This document shows positions 1 through 9,341 of a stretch of 64,000 nt of DNA, one piece after another. Under the pieces are notes generated by a model that was not told where the DNA came from, did not search any database, and saw only the letters and a list, made by a program, of their open reading frames with translations. The position numbers and the translations under genes were made by a program. Location of the stretch: positions 992,001-1,056,000 of the forward strand of contig JBBCGQ010000001.1 in the NCBI GenBank assembly GCA_037200845.1, in the 5' to 3' direction. Position 1 is the stretch's first letter; the number at the start of each line of letters is the position of its first letter. Source of the stretch: Bauldia sp. Lineage in GTDB: Bacteria > Pseudomonadota > Alphaproteobacteria > Rhizobiales > Kaistiaceae.

Positions 1-642
1 GATGGCGAGCAGGCGCGGCACGATCTGCTCGGGCGTGCCCAGCCACGACAGGTAGCTGGCGGCGTTGAGCGGCGGGAAGGCCGGCGTGATGCGCCGCGGC
101 TCGGTCCGCCGCGGCTCCGACCAGCGGTCCGCCTCGCCGCGCCGCCGCGCCGGTGCGGGCCGCGTCTCTTCCTCGTACGCGACATCCTCGAAGTAGTCGT
201 CGTTGGCCGCTTCCTCCATCGGCGGGGGCGGCTGGTAGGCCGCGGCGCGCTGGACGCCCGGGGCATATTCCGGCTGCTCGCGCGCCCATTCGGCGAGCGC
301 CGCCGATGACTGGCCGCGGGCGCTCGGCGCATACGTCGCCATGCGCACCGCCTCCAGCGCCACCTTGCGCGCCGGCTTGGCAGGCACCACGGCCCGCGAT
401 GGTTTGGGCGGCGGCGCGGAACTGGCGAAGGTGACACGCAGGTCCGCCTCGATGCGCTCCACCGCCTTGTCGTAGGCGCCGACCCGCATGTCGATCTCGT
501 CGGCGGCAAGCGGCGGCCGGAAGTCCCAGAGCTGCTTGATCACCGCCCGCCGCGCCTGCGCGTAGACCTCCTCGCGATCGCCCGCCGAGCGGATTCCCCG
601 GTCGAGGATCGATTGCTTGAGGAGGGCGTAGAAATCCGTCAT
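1..642 (-). CDS. Hypothetical protein, N-terminal part (runs off the window)
   Basis: An open frame reads on the minus strand from an ATG at 640-642 to the window edge without a stop, giving 214 codons. The first 75 or so residues (MTDFYALLKQSI...) look like a compact helical domain containing the motif RRAVIKQLWDFRPPL. After that comes a low-complexity stretch rich in Pro, Ala, Arg and Glu, typical of a flexible linker in alphaproteobacterial envelope or polarity proteins. It starts 13 nt after the ppk2 stop on the same strand, so the two are probably cotranscribed. I do not recognise the family and no function can be assigned; the C-terminal domain lies outside the window. Confidence 0.65.
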   Translation of the reverse strand, partial: MTDFYALLKQSILDRGIRSAGDREEVYAQARRAVIKQLWDFRPPLAADEIDMRVGAYDKAVERIEADLRVTFASSAPPPKPSRAVVPAKPARKVALEAVRMATYAPSARGQSSAALAEWAREQPEYAPGVQRAAAYQPPPPMEEAANDDYFEDVAYEEETRPAPARRRGEADRWSEPRRTEPRRITPAFPPLNAASYLSWLGTPEQIVPRLLAI

Positions 643-655
643 CGCGCTCTTGGGG

Positions 656-1615
656 CTAGGCGTCGAGAAGCTTGGGGCCGCCGAGGATCGCCTTGTCCGG
701 CGTACCGACGATCGACTTGTCTTTGCCGCGATAATCGACCGCGCCGAGGATCGCGCGGATCACCGCGAGGTGCGCCCGCTTCTTGTCGTTCGCCGCGACG
801 ATCGTCCATGGAGTCTCGGGCCGGTGTGTCGCCTCGATCATCGCCCCCAACGCCCTCGTATACGCGTCCCACTTCGTCAGCGCCGCATAGTCGACCGGCG
901 ACAGCTTCCAGATCTTGAGCGGATTGTGCCGCCGGTCGTGGAAGCGCTTGAGCTGCATCTCGCGACCGATGTTCAGGTAAAACTTGAACAGCAGCACGCC
1001 GTCATCGACTAGCATCTTTTCGAGCATCGGCGCTTGGTTCAAGAAGGTCCGGCACTCGGAATCTGTGCAAAACCCCATGATCGGCTCAACCCCGGCGCGG
1101 TTATACCAGGAACGATCGAACAGGACGATTTCGCCCTTGGTCGGAAACTCGGCGATGTAGCGCTGGAAGTACCACTGGCCGCGCTCGACCTCGGTCGGCT
1201 TGGGCAGGGCCACGTCGCGCACCAGGCGCGGATTCATGTTTTCGCGGATTGCCATGATCGTGCCGCCCTTGCCGGCGGCATCGCGCCCCTCGAGCACGGC
1301 GATGATCCGCTGGCCGGAGGCGTTGACCGAGAGCTGCAGCTTGGCGAGCTCGACCTGGAGCACCTCGAGCTCGGCCGCGTAGTGCTTCTCCTTCATCTCG
1401 TCGTCGTAGGGATAGCCGCCCGACTGGAGCGCCCGCCGCTCCACCCATTCCGGCAGCACCGGGTCTTCCAGGTCGAACGAGCCGGCCTTGGTCTTGATCG
1501 TCGGGGCGTCTTCCTCGGGCAGGATCACGGCGGGGATGGCGAGGGCGTCCTTGCCGCCTTTTCCGCTGTGTCTTTTCTTTTTCACCTTGCCGCGCTTAAC
1601 CATGGTTCCGCCCAT
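656..1615 (-). CDS. ppk2: Polyphosphate kinase 2 (PPK2 family)
   Basis: The 319-residue product has the PPK2 P-loop kinase fold. A Walker A motif [10 protein letters not shown] lies at residues 109-118, the Walker B-type motif [13 protein letters not shown] at about 165-177, and a basic Lys/Arg-rich tail at the N terminus. Family members transfer phosphate between polyphosphate and nucleoside di/triphosphates, mostly in the direction of NTP synthesis; length and N-terminal helix fit the class I (one-domain) type seen in rhizobia. An alternative start is the ATG at 1603 (MVKRGK). It diverges from phoR across 110 bp, placing polyphosphate metabolism beside phosphate sensing. Nucleotide preference cannot be read from the sequence. 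Confidence 0.93.
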   Translation of the reverse strand: MGGTMVKRGKVKKKRHSGKGGKDALAIPAVILPEEDAPTIKTKAGSFDLEDPVLPEWVERRALQSGGYPYDDEMKEKHYAAELEVLQVELAKLQLSVNASGQRIIAVLEGRDAAGKGGTIMAIRENMNPRLVRDVALPKPTEVERGQWYFQRYIAEFPTKGEIVLFDRSWYNRAGVEPIMGFCTDSECRTFLNQAPMLEKMLVDDGVLLFKFYLNIGREMQLKRFHDRRHNPLKIWKLSPVDYAALTKWDAYTRALGAMIEATHRPETPWTIVAANDKKRAHLAVIRAILGAVDYRGKDKSIVGTPDKAILGGPKLLDA

Positions 1616-1725
1616 TGCCGCCGTAGCTTCGGCGATTCTATATCCTGGCTAAGTGTTTCCGACGGCACGGCGGCAAATCGGAGGCACGGTTCGGCGACGT
1701 TTCGCCGCGAGGGAAGCCGCAGGAA

Positions 1726-3042
1726 ATGGCCACTACCGGCACCTATCCCGAGACTACAGCCGCCCGCTTTGGTGCGCGACTGGTCGAGGGGCGTTGGGTG
1801 ATCGCGGTCACAGCCGCCGCCGTGGCATTGCTGGCGCTCGCCGGCTCGGTTTCCGCTCTTGTCGGCGTCGCCATCGTCGCGGTGGTCGCCGCGGCCATCG
1901 CCTTCGTGCCGCGCACGCCGGTAGACGATATCAAGGCGATCGCGGCGCCGCCGGTTCCCGTCGTGTCGCTCGATGGCGGCGTGCGCTTCTTCGCCGACTC
2001 GCTGCCCGATCCGTGTTTCGTCCTCGATCGCCGCGGCATCGTCCGCTACGCCAACGAGCGCGCCGCCGCCGCGTTCGCGATCAATGTCGGCGAGGCGCTG
2101 ACCTTCCGCCTGCGCGTGCCCGATCTCGTCGCCGCCTTCGATCGTGTCGCCAAGGGCGGAGCGCCCGAGCGCGTCGAGTTCTCCGAGCGCGTGCCGACCG
2201 AGCGCTGGTTCGCGGCGTGGTTCGCCCCGCTCGGCGCCGGCGACCTGATCGTGCTGCTCGTTGACGACATGAGCGAGCGCAAGAACGCCGATCGCGTCCG
2301 CGTCGATTTCGTCGCCAACGCCAGCCACGAGCTGCGCACCCCGCTCGCCTCCCTCGCCGGCTTTGTCGAGACGCTGCAGGGACCGGCGCGTGACGACCCG
2401 GCCGCGCGCGAGCGCTTCCTCGGCATCATGCGCGAGCAGGCCGAGCGCATGAGCCGCCTGGTCAACGATCTCCTGTCGCTGTCGCGCATCGAGATGAAGG
2501 CGCACGTCCGCCCCTCCGGCCGCATCGACATCGTCACGGTGGTCAACCACGTCGTCGACTCGCTCGAGCCGCTCGCCCGCGATCTCGGCGTCACCATCGA
2601 GACCGAGGCGCCGCCGGACCCGGTCGAGGTCACCGGCGACCGCGACGAACTCACCCAGGTCTTCGAAAACCTGATCGAGAACGCCGCCAAGTACGGCCAG
2701 TCCGGCAAGCGCGTGCAGGTGACGATTGCGCCGGGTTCCGGCACGGCCGGACCGTCGGTCGCGATCCGCGATTTCGGTCCCGGCATCCCGTCCGAGCACA
2801 TCCCGCGGCTGACCGAACGCTTCTATCGCGTCGACGTCGAGGACAGCCGCCGCCACCGCGGCACCGGCCTCGGCCTCGCGATCGTAAAGCATATTCTAGC
2901 CCGGCACTTAGCTCGTCTGACCGTCGTCAGCCGGCTCGGGGAGGGGGCGACGTTCGCCGTCACGTTCCCTCAGCCCACGTCCGCCCGCTTTTCTAATGTC
3001 GCGAAAATTAGTGAGATAGATGAGACACTTAGGGTGTCTTAG
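1726..3042 (+). CDS. phoR: Phosphate regulon sensor histidine kinase PhoR
   Basis: The 438-residue protein has two close hydrophobic segments (about 24-39 and 43-61), a PAS-like region (about 85-180), a HisKA dimerisation domain with H-box ASHELRTPL (phospho-accepting His at residue 201), and a HATPase_c domain with N-box FENLIENAAKYG, G1 box DFGPGIP and G2 box GTGLGLAIVKH. It has no large periplasmic domain, as expected for PhoR, which senses through the Pst transporter and PhoU. It lies upstream of pstS and far from phoB, the usual rhizobial order rather than the phoBR order of enterics. The last 20 or so residues (SARFSNVAKISEIDE...) are a non-catalytic tail. Confidence 0.93.
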   Translation: MATTGTYPETTAARFGARLVEGRWVIAVTAAAVALLALAGSVSALVGVAIVAVVAAAIAFVPRTPVDDIKAIAAPPVPVVSLDGGVRFFADSLPDPCFVLDRRGIVRYANERAAAAFAINVGEALTFRLRVPDLVAAFDRVAKGGAPERVEFSERVPTERWFAAWFAPLGAGDLIVLLVDDMSERKNADRVRVDFVANASHELRTPLASLAGFVETLQGPARDDPAARERFLGIMREQAERMSRLVNDLLSLSRIEMKAHVRPSGRIDIVTVVNHVVDSLEPLARDLGVTIETEAPPDPVEVTGDRDELTQVFENLIENAAKYGQSGKRVQVTIAPGSGTAGPSVAIRDFGPGIPSEHIPRLTERFYRVDVEDSRRHRGTGLGLAIVKHILARHLARLTVVSRLGEGATFAVTFPQPTSARFSNVAKISEIDETLRVS

Positions 3043-3044
3043 AA

Positions 3045-3062
3045 CTGTCGCACGAGCGTCAT
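3045..3062 (+). promoter_or_regulatory. Candidate Pho box (PhoB binding site) upstream of pstS
   Basis: CTGTCGC-ACGA-GCGTCAT matches the Pho box layout of two CTGTCAT-like 7-mers separated by 4 nt, i.e. an 11-nt repeat. It begins 3 nt after the phoR stop and ends about 120 nt before the pstS start. This position suits PhoB activation of pstSCAB-phoU-phoB and implies that phoR itself is outside the Pho-box-driven transcript. Match judged by eye. Confidence 0.6.
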
Positions 3063-3181
3063 AGGACAATCATCCATCGAACCTAGGGTCCGCCCCGCGT
3101 CGTTCGACGACCGCGGGCGAAGTTCCGCACGCAGTTCGGCGCGACAACGTTTCCGAAACCCCCAAAACAGGGAGAGGCCAG

Positions 3182-4228
3182 GTGAAATTTACAAACCTCG
3201 CCATTGCTGCCGGCTTTGCCGCCGTGCTTTCCGTTTCTGCCGCCAGCGCCGCCGATATCTCGGGCGCCGGTGCGACCTTCCCGAACCCGGTCTATTCGAA
3301 GTGGGCTGAAGCCTACAAGGCCGAGACCGGCAACAGCGTGAACTACCAGTCTGTCGGCTCGGGCGCCGGCATCAAGCAGATCGAAGCCAAGACCGTGACC
3401 TTCGGCGCCACCGACACGCCGCTGAGCGGCGCGGAGCTCGACAAGTTCGGCCTCGCCCAGTTCCCGACCGTGATCGGCGGCATCGTGCCGATCGTCAACC
3501 TCGAAGGCATCAAGCCGGGCGACCTCGTACTCGACGGCAAGACGCTCGCCGACATCTTCCAGGGCAAGATCACCAAGTGGGACGATCCGGCGATTGTCGC
3601 GCTCAACGCGGGCGTCAAGCTCCCGTCGACGGCGATCGCCGTCGTCCACCGCTCGGATGGGTCGGGCACCTCGTTCAACTTCACGACCTACCTGTCGGAC
3701 GTCAGTGCTGATTGGAAGTCGGGTGTTGGTGCGAACTCGGCCGTTGAGTGGCCGGTCGGCATCGGCGCCAAGGGCAACGACGGCATTGCCGCCAACGTCT
3801 CGCAGACCGCGGGCTCGATCGGCTACGTCGAATACGCCTACGCCACGGCCAACACGCTGACCTACACCAAGATGGTCAACAAGGACGGCAAGACGGTCGC
3901 TCCGACCGCCGCTGCCTTCGCCGCTGCCGCTGCCGGCGCTGACTGGAAGAGCCAGCCGGGCTACGGCGTGGTCATCACCAACCAGCCGGGCGCCGAGACC
4001 TGGCCGATGACTGCCGCGACCTTCATCCTCGTCTACAAGAAGCCGGACGATGCCGCTGCCACTGCCGAGGCTCTCAAGTTCTTCGCTTGGGGCTACGACA
4101 AGGGCGACAAGCTCGCCGAGGATCTGATCTTCATCCCGATCCCGGATGCAATCGTCAACGACATCAAGGCGATGTGGAAGTCCGACATCCTCGACAAGGA
4201 TGGCAAGCCGGTCTACGCCGGCTCGTAA
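3182..4228 (+). CDS. pstS: Phosphate-binding periplasmic protein PstS
   Basis: The 348-residue protein has a Sec signal peptide with cleavage expected after AASA (about residue 23), followed by the PstS signature [14 protein letters not shown] and the phosphate-binding Ser/Gly/Arg region [16 protein letters not shown]. It binds inorganic phosphate in the periplasm and delivers it to PstCAB. The start codon is GTG at 3182, preceded by a purine-rich GGGAGAGG Shine-Dalgarno; no better ATG exists. It is the first gene after the candidate Pho box. A strong hairpin follows the stop, which would leave pstS more abundant than the downstream genes. Confidence 0.97.
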   Translation: MKFTNLAIAAGFAAVLSVSAASAADISGAGATFPNPVYSKWAEAYKAETGNSVNYQSVGSGAGIKQIEAKTVTFGATDTPLSGAELDKFGLAQFPTVIGGIVPIVNLEGIKPGDLVLDGKTLADIFQGKITKWDDPAIVALNAGVKLPSTAIAVVHRSDGSGTSFNFTTYLSDVSADWKSGVGANSAVEWPVGIGAKGNDGIAANVSQTAGSIGYVEYAYATANTLTYTKMVNKDGKTVAPTAAAFAAAAAGADWKSQPGYGVVITNQPGAETWPMTAATFILVYKKPDDAAATAEALKFFAWGYDKGDKLAEDLIFIPIPDAIVNDIKAMWKSDILDKDGKPVYAGS

Positions 4229-4249
4229 TCCCTGAAACTGTACTGTTTG

Positions 4250-4274
4250 CGCCCCCTCCCTTGTGGAGGGGGCG
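4250..4274 (+). terminator. Hairpin between pstS and pstC (partial terminator or mRNA end)
   Basis: CGCCCCCTCC at 4250-4259 pairs perfectly with GGAGGGGGCG at 4265-4274 around a 5-nt loop, followed by only three Ts. Such a weak-tailed hairpin between a binding-protein gene and its permease genes usually gives partial termination or 3'-end protection, keeping the binding protein in excess. Confidence 0.65.
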
Positions 4275-4328
4275 TTTCAGCTTCTCCCTTATGTGTGCCG
4301 CATCGGCTAGGAAGTTTCGGAGCGCGGA

Positions 4329-5324
4329 ATGACTGAGGCGGCATTGAGAGGCTCCACCGAAATGAGCATGGCTGCGCAGGACCGCGGTTCTGCCCTGCGC
4401 CGGTTCGCCCTCGGCGACAGCATCTTCCGCGCCGCGACCTTCGTCGCGGCCCTCACGGTCCTCCTGCTCCTCAGCGGTGTGATCATTTCCCTGGTGGTCG
4501 GCTCGATCCCTGCGATCAGCACCTTCGGTTTCGATTTCCTCACCACCCAATCGTGGAACCCGGTCACCGAGAAGTTCGGCGCCATCGCGCCGATCTACGG
4601 CACGCTCGTCACGGCGTTCATCGCCATGCTGATCGGCGTGCCCGTGAGCCTCGGCATCGCGATCTTCCTCACCGAGCTCTGCCCGCATGCGCTGCGCCGC
4701 CCGATCGGCACCGCCATCGAACTCCTCGCCGGCATCCCGTCGATCATCTACGGCATCTGGGGCCTGTTCGTGTTCGCCCCGTTCCTGCAGAAGACGCTGC
4801 AGCCTTTCCTGATCGACGTCTTCGGCAACGTGCCCGGCCTCAACATGGTCTTCGGCGGCCCGCCCTACGGTATCGGCGTGTTCACCGCCGGCCTGATCCT
4901 CGCGATCATGGTGCTGCCCTTCATCACCGCGATCACGCGCGACGTGTTCCTCACCGTCCCGCCGGTCGTCAAGGAGGCCGCCTTCGGCCTCGGCTGCACG
5001 ACCTGGGAAGTCATCCGCAAGGTCGTCATCCCGTATACGCGCACCGGCATCATCGGCGGCGTCATGCTCGGCCTCGGCCGCGCGCTCGGCGAGACGATGG
5101 CGATCACCTTCGTCATCGGCAACGCCCACCGCATCTCCGCCTCGATCCTGGCGCCCGGCACGACCATCTCGGCGACCATCGCCAACGAGTTCAACGAAGC
5201 GACCGGCACGCTTTACACCTCGTCGCTGATCACCCTCGGCCTCATCCTGTTCGTCATCACCTTCGTCGTGCTGGCGATCTCGCGCATCATGCTGATGCGC
5301 CTCGAGAAGAAGTCCGGCACATGA
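4329..5324 (+). CDS. pstC: Phosphate ABC transporter permease PstC
   Basis: The 331-residue inner-membrane protein has about six hydrophobic segments and the binding-protein-dependent transport (MetI-like) domain. The EAA loop reads [21 protein letters not shown] (about residues 218-238), where PstB docks. The first cytoplasmic stretch ends near residue 36 and is followed by a large periplasmic loop containing [12 protein letters not shown], typical of PstC. It forms the phosphate channel with PstA. It sits 100 nt after pstS, separated by the hairpin, and its TGA overlaps the ATG of pstA. Confidence 0.96.
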   Translation: MTEAALRGSTEMSMAAQDRGSALRRFALGDSIFRAATFVAALTVLLLLSGVIISLVVGSIPAISTFGFDFLTTQSWNPVTEKFGAIAPIYGTLVTAFIAMLIGVPVSLGIAIFLTELCPHALRRPIGTAIELLAGIPSIIYGIWGLFVFAPFLQKTLQPFLIDVFGNVPGLNMVFGGPPYGIGVFTAGLILAIMVLPFITAITRDVFLTVPPVVKEAAFGLGCTTWEVIRKVVIPYTRTGIIGGVMLGLGRALGETMAITFVIGNAHRISASILAPGTTISATIANEFNEATGTLYTSSLITLGLILFVITFVVLAISRIMLMRLEKKSGT

Positions 5325-6169
5325 GATCGATGGCCATCTACAACCGTCGCCGGATCGGCGGTCAGGTCGCGATGATCCTGTCGGCCGCGGCGACGGCCTT
5401 TGGGGCGATCTGGCTGGTGCTCATCCTGGCGACGCTGATCTGGAATGGCGTCGGCGGCCTTTCGCTCAACGTGTTCACGCTCAGCACGCCGCCGCCGGGC
5501 AGCGTCGGCGGCCTCGCCAACGCCATCGTCGGCAGCCTGATCCTGACGGCGATGGGCGTCGTCATCGGCACGCCGATCGGCATCCTCGCCGGCACCTTCA
5601 TGGCCGAATACGGCCGCTACTCGCCGATCACCTCGGTCGTCCGCTTCATCAACGACATCCTGCTCTCGGCGCCGTCGATCGTCGTCGGCCTGTTCGTCTA
5701 TCAGATCGTCGTCGTGCCGACCGGCCACTTCTCGGGCTGGGCCGGCGGCATCGCGCTCGCCATGCTGGTGATCCCGGTCGTCGTGCGCACCACCGAGGAC
5801 ATGCTGGCGCTTGTCCCGAACACGCTGCGCGAGGCGACCGCCGCGCTCGGCGCCCCGCGCTGGAAGATGATCGTCTCGATCGCCTACCGCTCGGCTCTGT
5901 CCGGCATCGTCACCGGCGTCCTGCTCGCCATCGCCCGCATCACCGGCGAGACGGCCCCGCTGCTCTTCACCGTGCTGTCGAACCAGTTCTGGAGCCTTAA
6001 CCCGAACGAGCCGATCGCCAACCTGCCGGTGACCATTTACCGGTTCGCCCTCTCGGCCTACCCCGACTGGCAGCAGCTCGCCTGGACCGGCGCACTGATT
6101 GTCACCTTTGCCGTGCTCACGCTCAACATCGTGGCGCGCCTCCTGTCGAACATTGGAGCGTCGAAATGA
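5321..6169 (+). CDS. pstA: Phosphate ABC transporter permease PstA
   Basis: I place the start at ATG 5321, overlapping the pstC stop (ATGA), giving 282 residues; an ATG at 5330 (MAIYNRRR) is a possible alternative. The protein has six hydrophobic segments and the EAA loop [20 protein letters not shown], followed by the conserved GETAPLLFT segment of PstA proteins. It pairs with PstC to form the membrane channel for phosphate. Translational coupling on both sides (overlaps of 4 nt with pstC and with pstB) indicates a tightly balanced complex. Confidence 0.96.
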   Translation: MRSMAIYNRRRIGGQVAMILSAAATAFGAIWLVLILATLIWNGVGGLSLNVFTLSTPPPGSVGGLANAIVGSLILTAMGVVIGTPIGILAGTFMAEYGRYSPITSVVRFINDILLSAPSIVVGLFVYQIVVVPTGHFSGWAGGIALAMLVIPVVVRTTEDMLALVPNTLREATAALGAPRWKMIVSIAYRSALSGIVTGVLLAIARITGETAPLLFTVLSNQFWSLNPNEPIANLPVTIYRFALSAYPDWQQLAWTGALIVTFAVLTLNIVARLLSNIGASK

Positions 6170-6981
6170 CCAACGCCGCCTACACGAGCGCCACCGGCAC
6201 CGCGCCCGCCGCGATGGCCGCCGCCGGCATGCCCAAGATCACGATCAAGGACCTGCGTTTCTTCTACGGCGACTCGCTCGCCCTGAAGGGTGTCAGCCTG
6301 GCTTTGGACGATCGCAAGGTGACGGCGTTCATCGGCCCGTCCGGCTGCGGCAAGTCCACGCTGCTTCGCGTCCTCAACCGCATGTACGACCTCTACCCGC
6401 GCCAGCGCGCCGAGGGCGAGGTGCTGCTCGACGGCCAGAACATCCTCAATCCGGGCCAGGACCTGAACCTGCTCCGCGCCAAGGTCGGCATGGTGTTCCA
6501 GAAGCCGACGCCGTTCCCGATGACGATTTTCGACAACATCGCCTTCGGCATCCAGCTCTACGAGCGCGTCTCGCGCGCTGAGCTGCAGGATCGCGTCGAG
6601 GCGGCGCTGAGCAAGGCGGCCCTGTGGACCGAGGTCAAGGACAAGCTCGGCGCCAACGGCCTTTCGCTCTCCGGCGGCCAGCAGCAGCGCCTGTGCATCG
6701 CCCGCACCATCGCGGCGAAGCCCGACGTCGTGCTGCTCGACGAGCCGTGCTCGGCGCTCGACCCGATCTCGACCTCCAAGATCGAGGAGCTGATCGACGA
6801 ACTGAAGACCGACTACACGATCGTCATCGTCACCCACAACATGCAGCAGGCGGCCCGCGTTTCCGACAAGACCGCGTTCATGTACCTCGGCGAGCTGGTC
6901 GAGTTCGACGAGACGGACAAGATCTTCACCGCCCCGAGCGACCGTCGTACCCAGGACTACATCACCGGCCGCTTCGGCTGA
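6166..6981 (+). CDS. pstB: Phosphate ABC transporter ATP-binding protein PstB
   Basis: The 271-residue ATPase shows Walker [10 protein letters not shown] (57-65), the Q-loop [10 protein letters not shown], signature LSGGQQQRL, Walker [14 protein letters not shown] and the switch His in IVTHNMQQA. The QKPTPFPM and DEPCSALDP sequences are specific to PstB. It energises phosphate import through PstCA and participates in PhoR signalling with PhoU. The N-terminal extension of about 20 Ala/Thr-rich residues before the ABC domain is common in this lineage. Its ATG overlaps the pstA stop by 4 nt. Confidence 0.97.
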   Translation: MTNAAYTSATGTAPAAMAAAGMPKITIKDLRFFYGDSLALKGVSLALDDRKVTAFIGPSGCGKSTLLRVLNRMYDLYPRQRAEGEVLLDGQNILNPGQDLNLLRAKVGMVFQKPTPFPMTIFDNIAFGIQLYERVSRAELQDRVEAALSKAALWTEVKDKLGANGLSLSGGQQQRLCIARTIAAKPDVVLLDEPCSALDPISTSKIEELIDELKTDYTIVIVTHNMQQAARVSDKTAFMYLGELVEFDETDKIFTAPSDRRTQDYITGRFG

Positions 6982-7004
6982 GCCGCTAGGAAAGCACCAG
7001 AGCG

Positions 7005-7721
7005 ATGTCGGAACATATCGTCACTTCCTTCGACGACGAGCTTAACGGCCTGGCGCAGAAGATCGCCGAGATGGGCGGCCTGGCCGAGCAGAACGTTGCC
7101 GATGCCGTCAGCGCCCTCGTCCTGCGCGACATCGACAAGGCGCAGCGCGTCATCGCCTCGGACGAGCGCATCGACCGGCTGCAGCGCGAGATCGAGGAAG
7201 GCGCGGTATCGCTGATCGCGCGGCGCCAGCCGATGGCCCGCGACCTCCGCGAGATCATGGCCGCGATCCACATCGCCAACGACCTCGAGCGCGTCGGCGA
7301 CCTCGCCAAGAACACCGCCAAGCGCGTCATCGCCATCGAGTCGAACTTCGGCTCGCAGCGCCTGGTCGCCGGCGTCGAGCACATGGCCGAGCTGAGCCTC
7401 ACCCAGCTCAAGGAAATCCTCGACGCCTTCGCCAGCCGCGATCTCGCCGCTGCCCGCAACGTGTGGGAGCGCGATAACGAGATCGACGCGATGTACACCT
7501 CGCTCTTCCGCGAGCTGCTCACTTACATGATGGAAGATCCGCGCAACATCACGTTCTGCACCCACCTTCTCTTCTGCGCCAAGAACATCGAGCGTATCGG
7601 CGACCACGCCACCAACATCGCCGAGAACCTGCACTACCTGATCACCGGACAGACGCTGACCGAGGCCCGGCCGAAGCAGGACACCTCGTCGTTGACCTCC
7701 GTGCCGTACAAGGCGAACTAG
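7005..7721 (+). CDS. phoU: Phosphate transport system regulatory protein PhoU
   Basis: The 238-residue all-helical cytoplasmic protein carries the two PhoU repeats, including DLRxIMAAIHIANDLERVGDLAKN in the first and CTHLLFCAKNIERIGDHATNIAE in the second. The paired E..R.GD motifs are the metal-binding hallmarks of PhoU. It links Pst transporter status to PhoR and represses the regulon when phosphate is plentiful. It lies 23 nt after pstB and 11 nt before phoB, clearly in the same operon. Confidence 0.96.
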   Translation: MSEHIVTSFDDELNGLAQKIAEMGGLAEQNVADAVSALVLRDIDKAQRVIASDERIDRLQREIEEGAVSLIARRQPMARDLREIMAAIHIANDLERVGDLAKNTAKRVIAIESNFGSQRLVAGVEHMAELSLTQLKEILDAFASRDLAAARNVWERDNEIDAMYTSLFRELLTYMMEDPRNITFCTHLLFCAKNIERIGDHATNIAENLHYLITGQTLTEARPKQDTSSLTSVPYKAN

Positions 7722-7732
7722 GCGGAGTGCCT

Positions 7733-8434
7733 ATGACCCCAAAGGTGATGATCGTGGAGGACGAGGAGGCGCTCTCCTTGATGCTCCGCTACAATCTCGA
7801 GGCCGAGGGGTACGTCGTCGACAGCGTCGAGCGCGGCGACGACGCCGAGACGCGGCTGCGCGAAAGCGTCCCCGACCTCCTGCTGCTCGACTGGATGCTG
7901 CCCGGCATCTCGGGCATCGAGCTTTGCCGGCGTCTGCGCCAGCGCGAGGCGACCAAGGCGTTGCCGATCATCATGCTGACCGCTCGCGGCGAGGAGACCG
8001 AGCGCGTGCGCGGCCTCGCCACCGGCGCCGACGACTATGTCGTCAAGCCATTCTCGCTGCCCGAGCTGATGGCCCGCGTCCGCGCCATCCTGCGCCGGTC
8101 TCGCCCCGAGCTGGTCGCGACGGTCCTCAAGGCCGGCGACATCGAATTGGACCGCGACACCCACCGCATCCGCCGCTCCGGCCGCGAGCTGCACCTCGGC
8201 CCGACCGAGTTCCGCCTGCTCGAATTTTTCATGCAGAGCCCCGGCCGCGTGTTCTCCCGCGCCCAGCTTCTTGATGCCGTGTGGGGCAGGGACGTCTTCG
8301 TCGACGAGCGCACGGTCGACGTGCACGTCGGCCGCCTGCGCCGCGCGCTCGGCCGCGGCCGCGACCCCATCCGCACCGTGCGGGGCTCGGGCTACTCCTT
8401 CGACGAAAATTTTGCCGCAGCGCAGTCGGCGTAA
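7733..8434 (+). CDS. phoB: Phosphate regulon response regulator PhoB
   Basis: The 233-residue protein is an OmpR-family response regulator. The receiver domain (about 3-120) has the acidic pocket VEDEE, the phospho-acceptor Asp in LLLDWMLPG and the conserved Lys in DDYVVKPF. The C-terminal winged helix contains LGPTEFRLLEFFMQSPGRVFSR and DVHVGRLRRAL, both PhoB-like. It would bind Pho boxes such as that at 3045. The ATG at 7733 is favoured over a GTG at 7727 because GGCGGAG lies 5 nt upstream. It is the last gene of the operon and is followed by dispersed repeats. Confidence 0.95.
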   Translation: MTPKVMIVEDEEALSLMLRYNLEAEGYVVDSVERGDDAETRLRESVPDLLLLDWMLPGISGIELCRRLRQREATKALPIIMLTARGEETERVRGLATGADDYVVKPFSLPELMARVRAILRRSRPELVATVLKAGDIELDRDTHRIRRSGRELHLGPTEFRLLEFFMQSPGRVFSRAQLLDAVWGRDVFVDERTVDVHVGRLRRALGRGRDPIRTVRGSGYSFDENFAAAQSA

Positions 8435-8451
8435 GCGGCTAACCGCGCACT

Positions 8452-8573
8452 GTTGTCATCCCCGCGAAGGCGGGGATCCAGTAGCCATCGTTGCCGCGTG
8501 CGAGGCACGGAAGGCGACCAATCTGGATATCTGCGTGTACTGGGCCCCGCCCTCGCGGGGACGAGGGCGGTGA
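8452..8573. repeat. GTCATCCCCGCGAAGGCGGGGATCC-type palindromic repeat
   Basis: After phoB the sequence GTCATCCCCGCGAAGGCGGGG forms a hairpin, and about 70 nt later its partner CCCCGCCCTCGCGGGGACGA appears in inverted form; ATCCAGTA and TACTGGG flank the middle. This layout is typical of intergenic REP-like elements in Hyphomicrobiales. No coding potential. Confidence 0.7.
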
Positions 8574-8582
8574 GGAGGAAAG

Positions 8583-8731
8583 ACACCCCTCCCCAAACCG
8601 CCTTCGGCGGTTTGACCCTCCCGCAAGGGGAGGGTTCATCCTCGCTGGAACACCGAGTTCGACCAAACTCCGCTTGAGCCCTCCCCTTGCGGGAGGGCCA
8701 AAACCGCAAAGCGGTTTTGGGGAGGGGTGTG
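8583..8731. repeat. Palindromic repeat family A, copy 1
   Basis: A roughly 150-bp imperfect palindrome beginning ACCCCTCCCCAAACCGCC and ending TTTTGGGGAGGGGTGT. Internal hairpins are CCGCCTTCGGCGG and the pair CCCTCCCGCAAGGGGAGGG / CCCTCCCCTTGCGGGAGGG. Related copies are at about 13617, 30587 and 36609. With the preceding repeat it fills the 370 bp between phoB and gcrA, where I see no gene. Confidence 0.8.
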
Positions 8732-8804
8732 CCTCAGCAAGCTCCGTCCGCGCATGCTCCACAACGCCGTTCGCGCGTGCCTCCGCGAACGCTGCCCGCG
8801 CGAC

Positions 8805-9311
8805 CTACGTCCCGTACGAATCCCGCCGATCGCGCCGCCGGTCGGCCGGCTGGTACGCCACGCGGCTGTGGTACTCGCAGTACGGCAGCGAGTTCCAGTT
8901 CGGGTGGCCGCAGAAGCCGAAATTCTCGTTGCCCGGGTCGCCGTTCGGCCACTTGCACACCGTGTCGGTGAGCTGCAGCAGCGAAATGTTGAGCGGGATC
9001 GGGACGACGATGTCCTCGATCGGCACCGGCGCGGGCAGGCGGCGCGGCGCCGGCGAGGCGTGCGTCTTCAGCGCCGTGTTGCCGGAGATGTAGTGTCGCG
9101 CCGCGGGCCGATGCGGCGAGGCGCTGCGGACCTTCCGCGGGCGCGGGCTGCTCGACACCGGCTTGGCGCGGCCCGACAGCGACAGGCGATGCACCTTGCC
9201 GATCACGGCATTGCGGGTAACCCCGCCAAGCTGCCCGGCGATCTGGCTTGCGCTCAGACCTTCGCTCCAGAGTTTCTTGAGCAACTCGACCCGTTCGTCA
9301 GTCCAGCTCAT
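8805..9311 (-). CDS. gcrA: Cell-cycle transcriptional regulator GcrA
   Basis: The 168-residue protein begins MSWTDERVELLKKLWSEGLS, followed by SQIAGQLGGVTRNAVIGKVHRLSL, the signature of the GcrA DNA-binding domain. The C-terminal portion contains CKWPNGDP...FCGHPNWNSLPYC, the conserved Cys-rich sigma70-interacting region. GcrA acts with RNA polymerase sigma70 at promoters carrying CcrM-methylated GANTC sites and drives S-phase gene expression. The basic, low-complexity middle (residues about 50-110) is a variable linker. The upstream region contains an unusually dense set of GANTC sites. Confidence 0.95.
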   Translation of the reverse strand: MSWTDERVELLKKLWSEGLSASQIAGQLGGVTRNAVIGKVHRLSLSGRAKPVSSSPRPRKVRSASPHRPAARHYISGNTALKTHASPAPRRLPAPVPIEDIVVPIPLNISLLQLTDTVCKWPNGDPGNENFGFCGHPNWNSLPYCEYHSRVAYQPADRRRDRRDSYGT

Positions 9312-9341
9312 GTGGGCCGCATCCCTGTTGCCACGCGGCCA

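Noticed and set aside
8440-8800. Coding frames of 70-200 codons overlapping the repeats between phoB and gcrA
   Set aside because: They are read through palindromic repeats and end in the antisense of gcrA; no ribosome site or conserved motif supports them.
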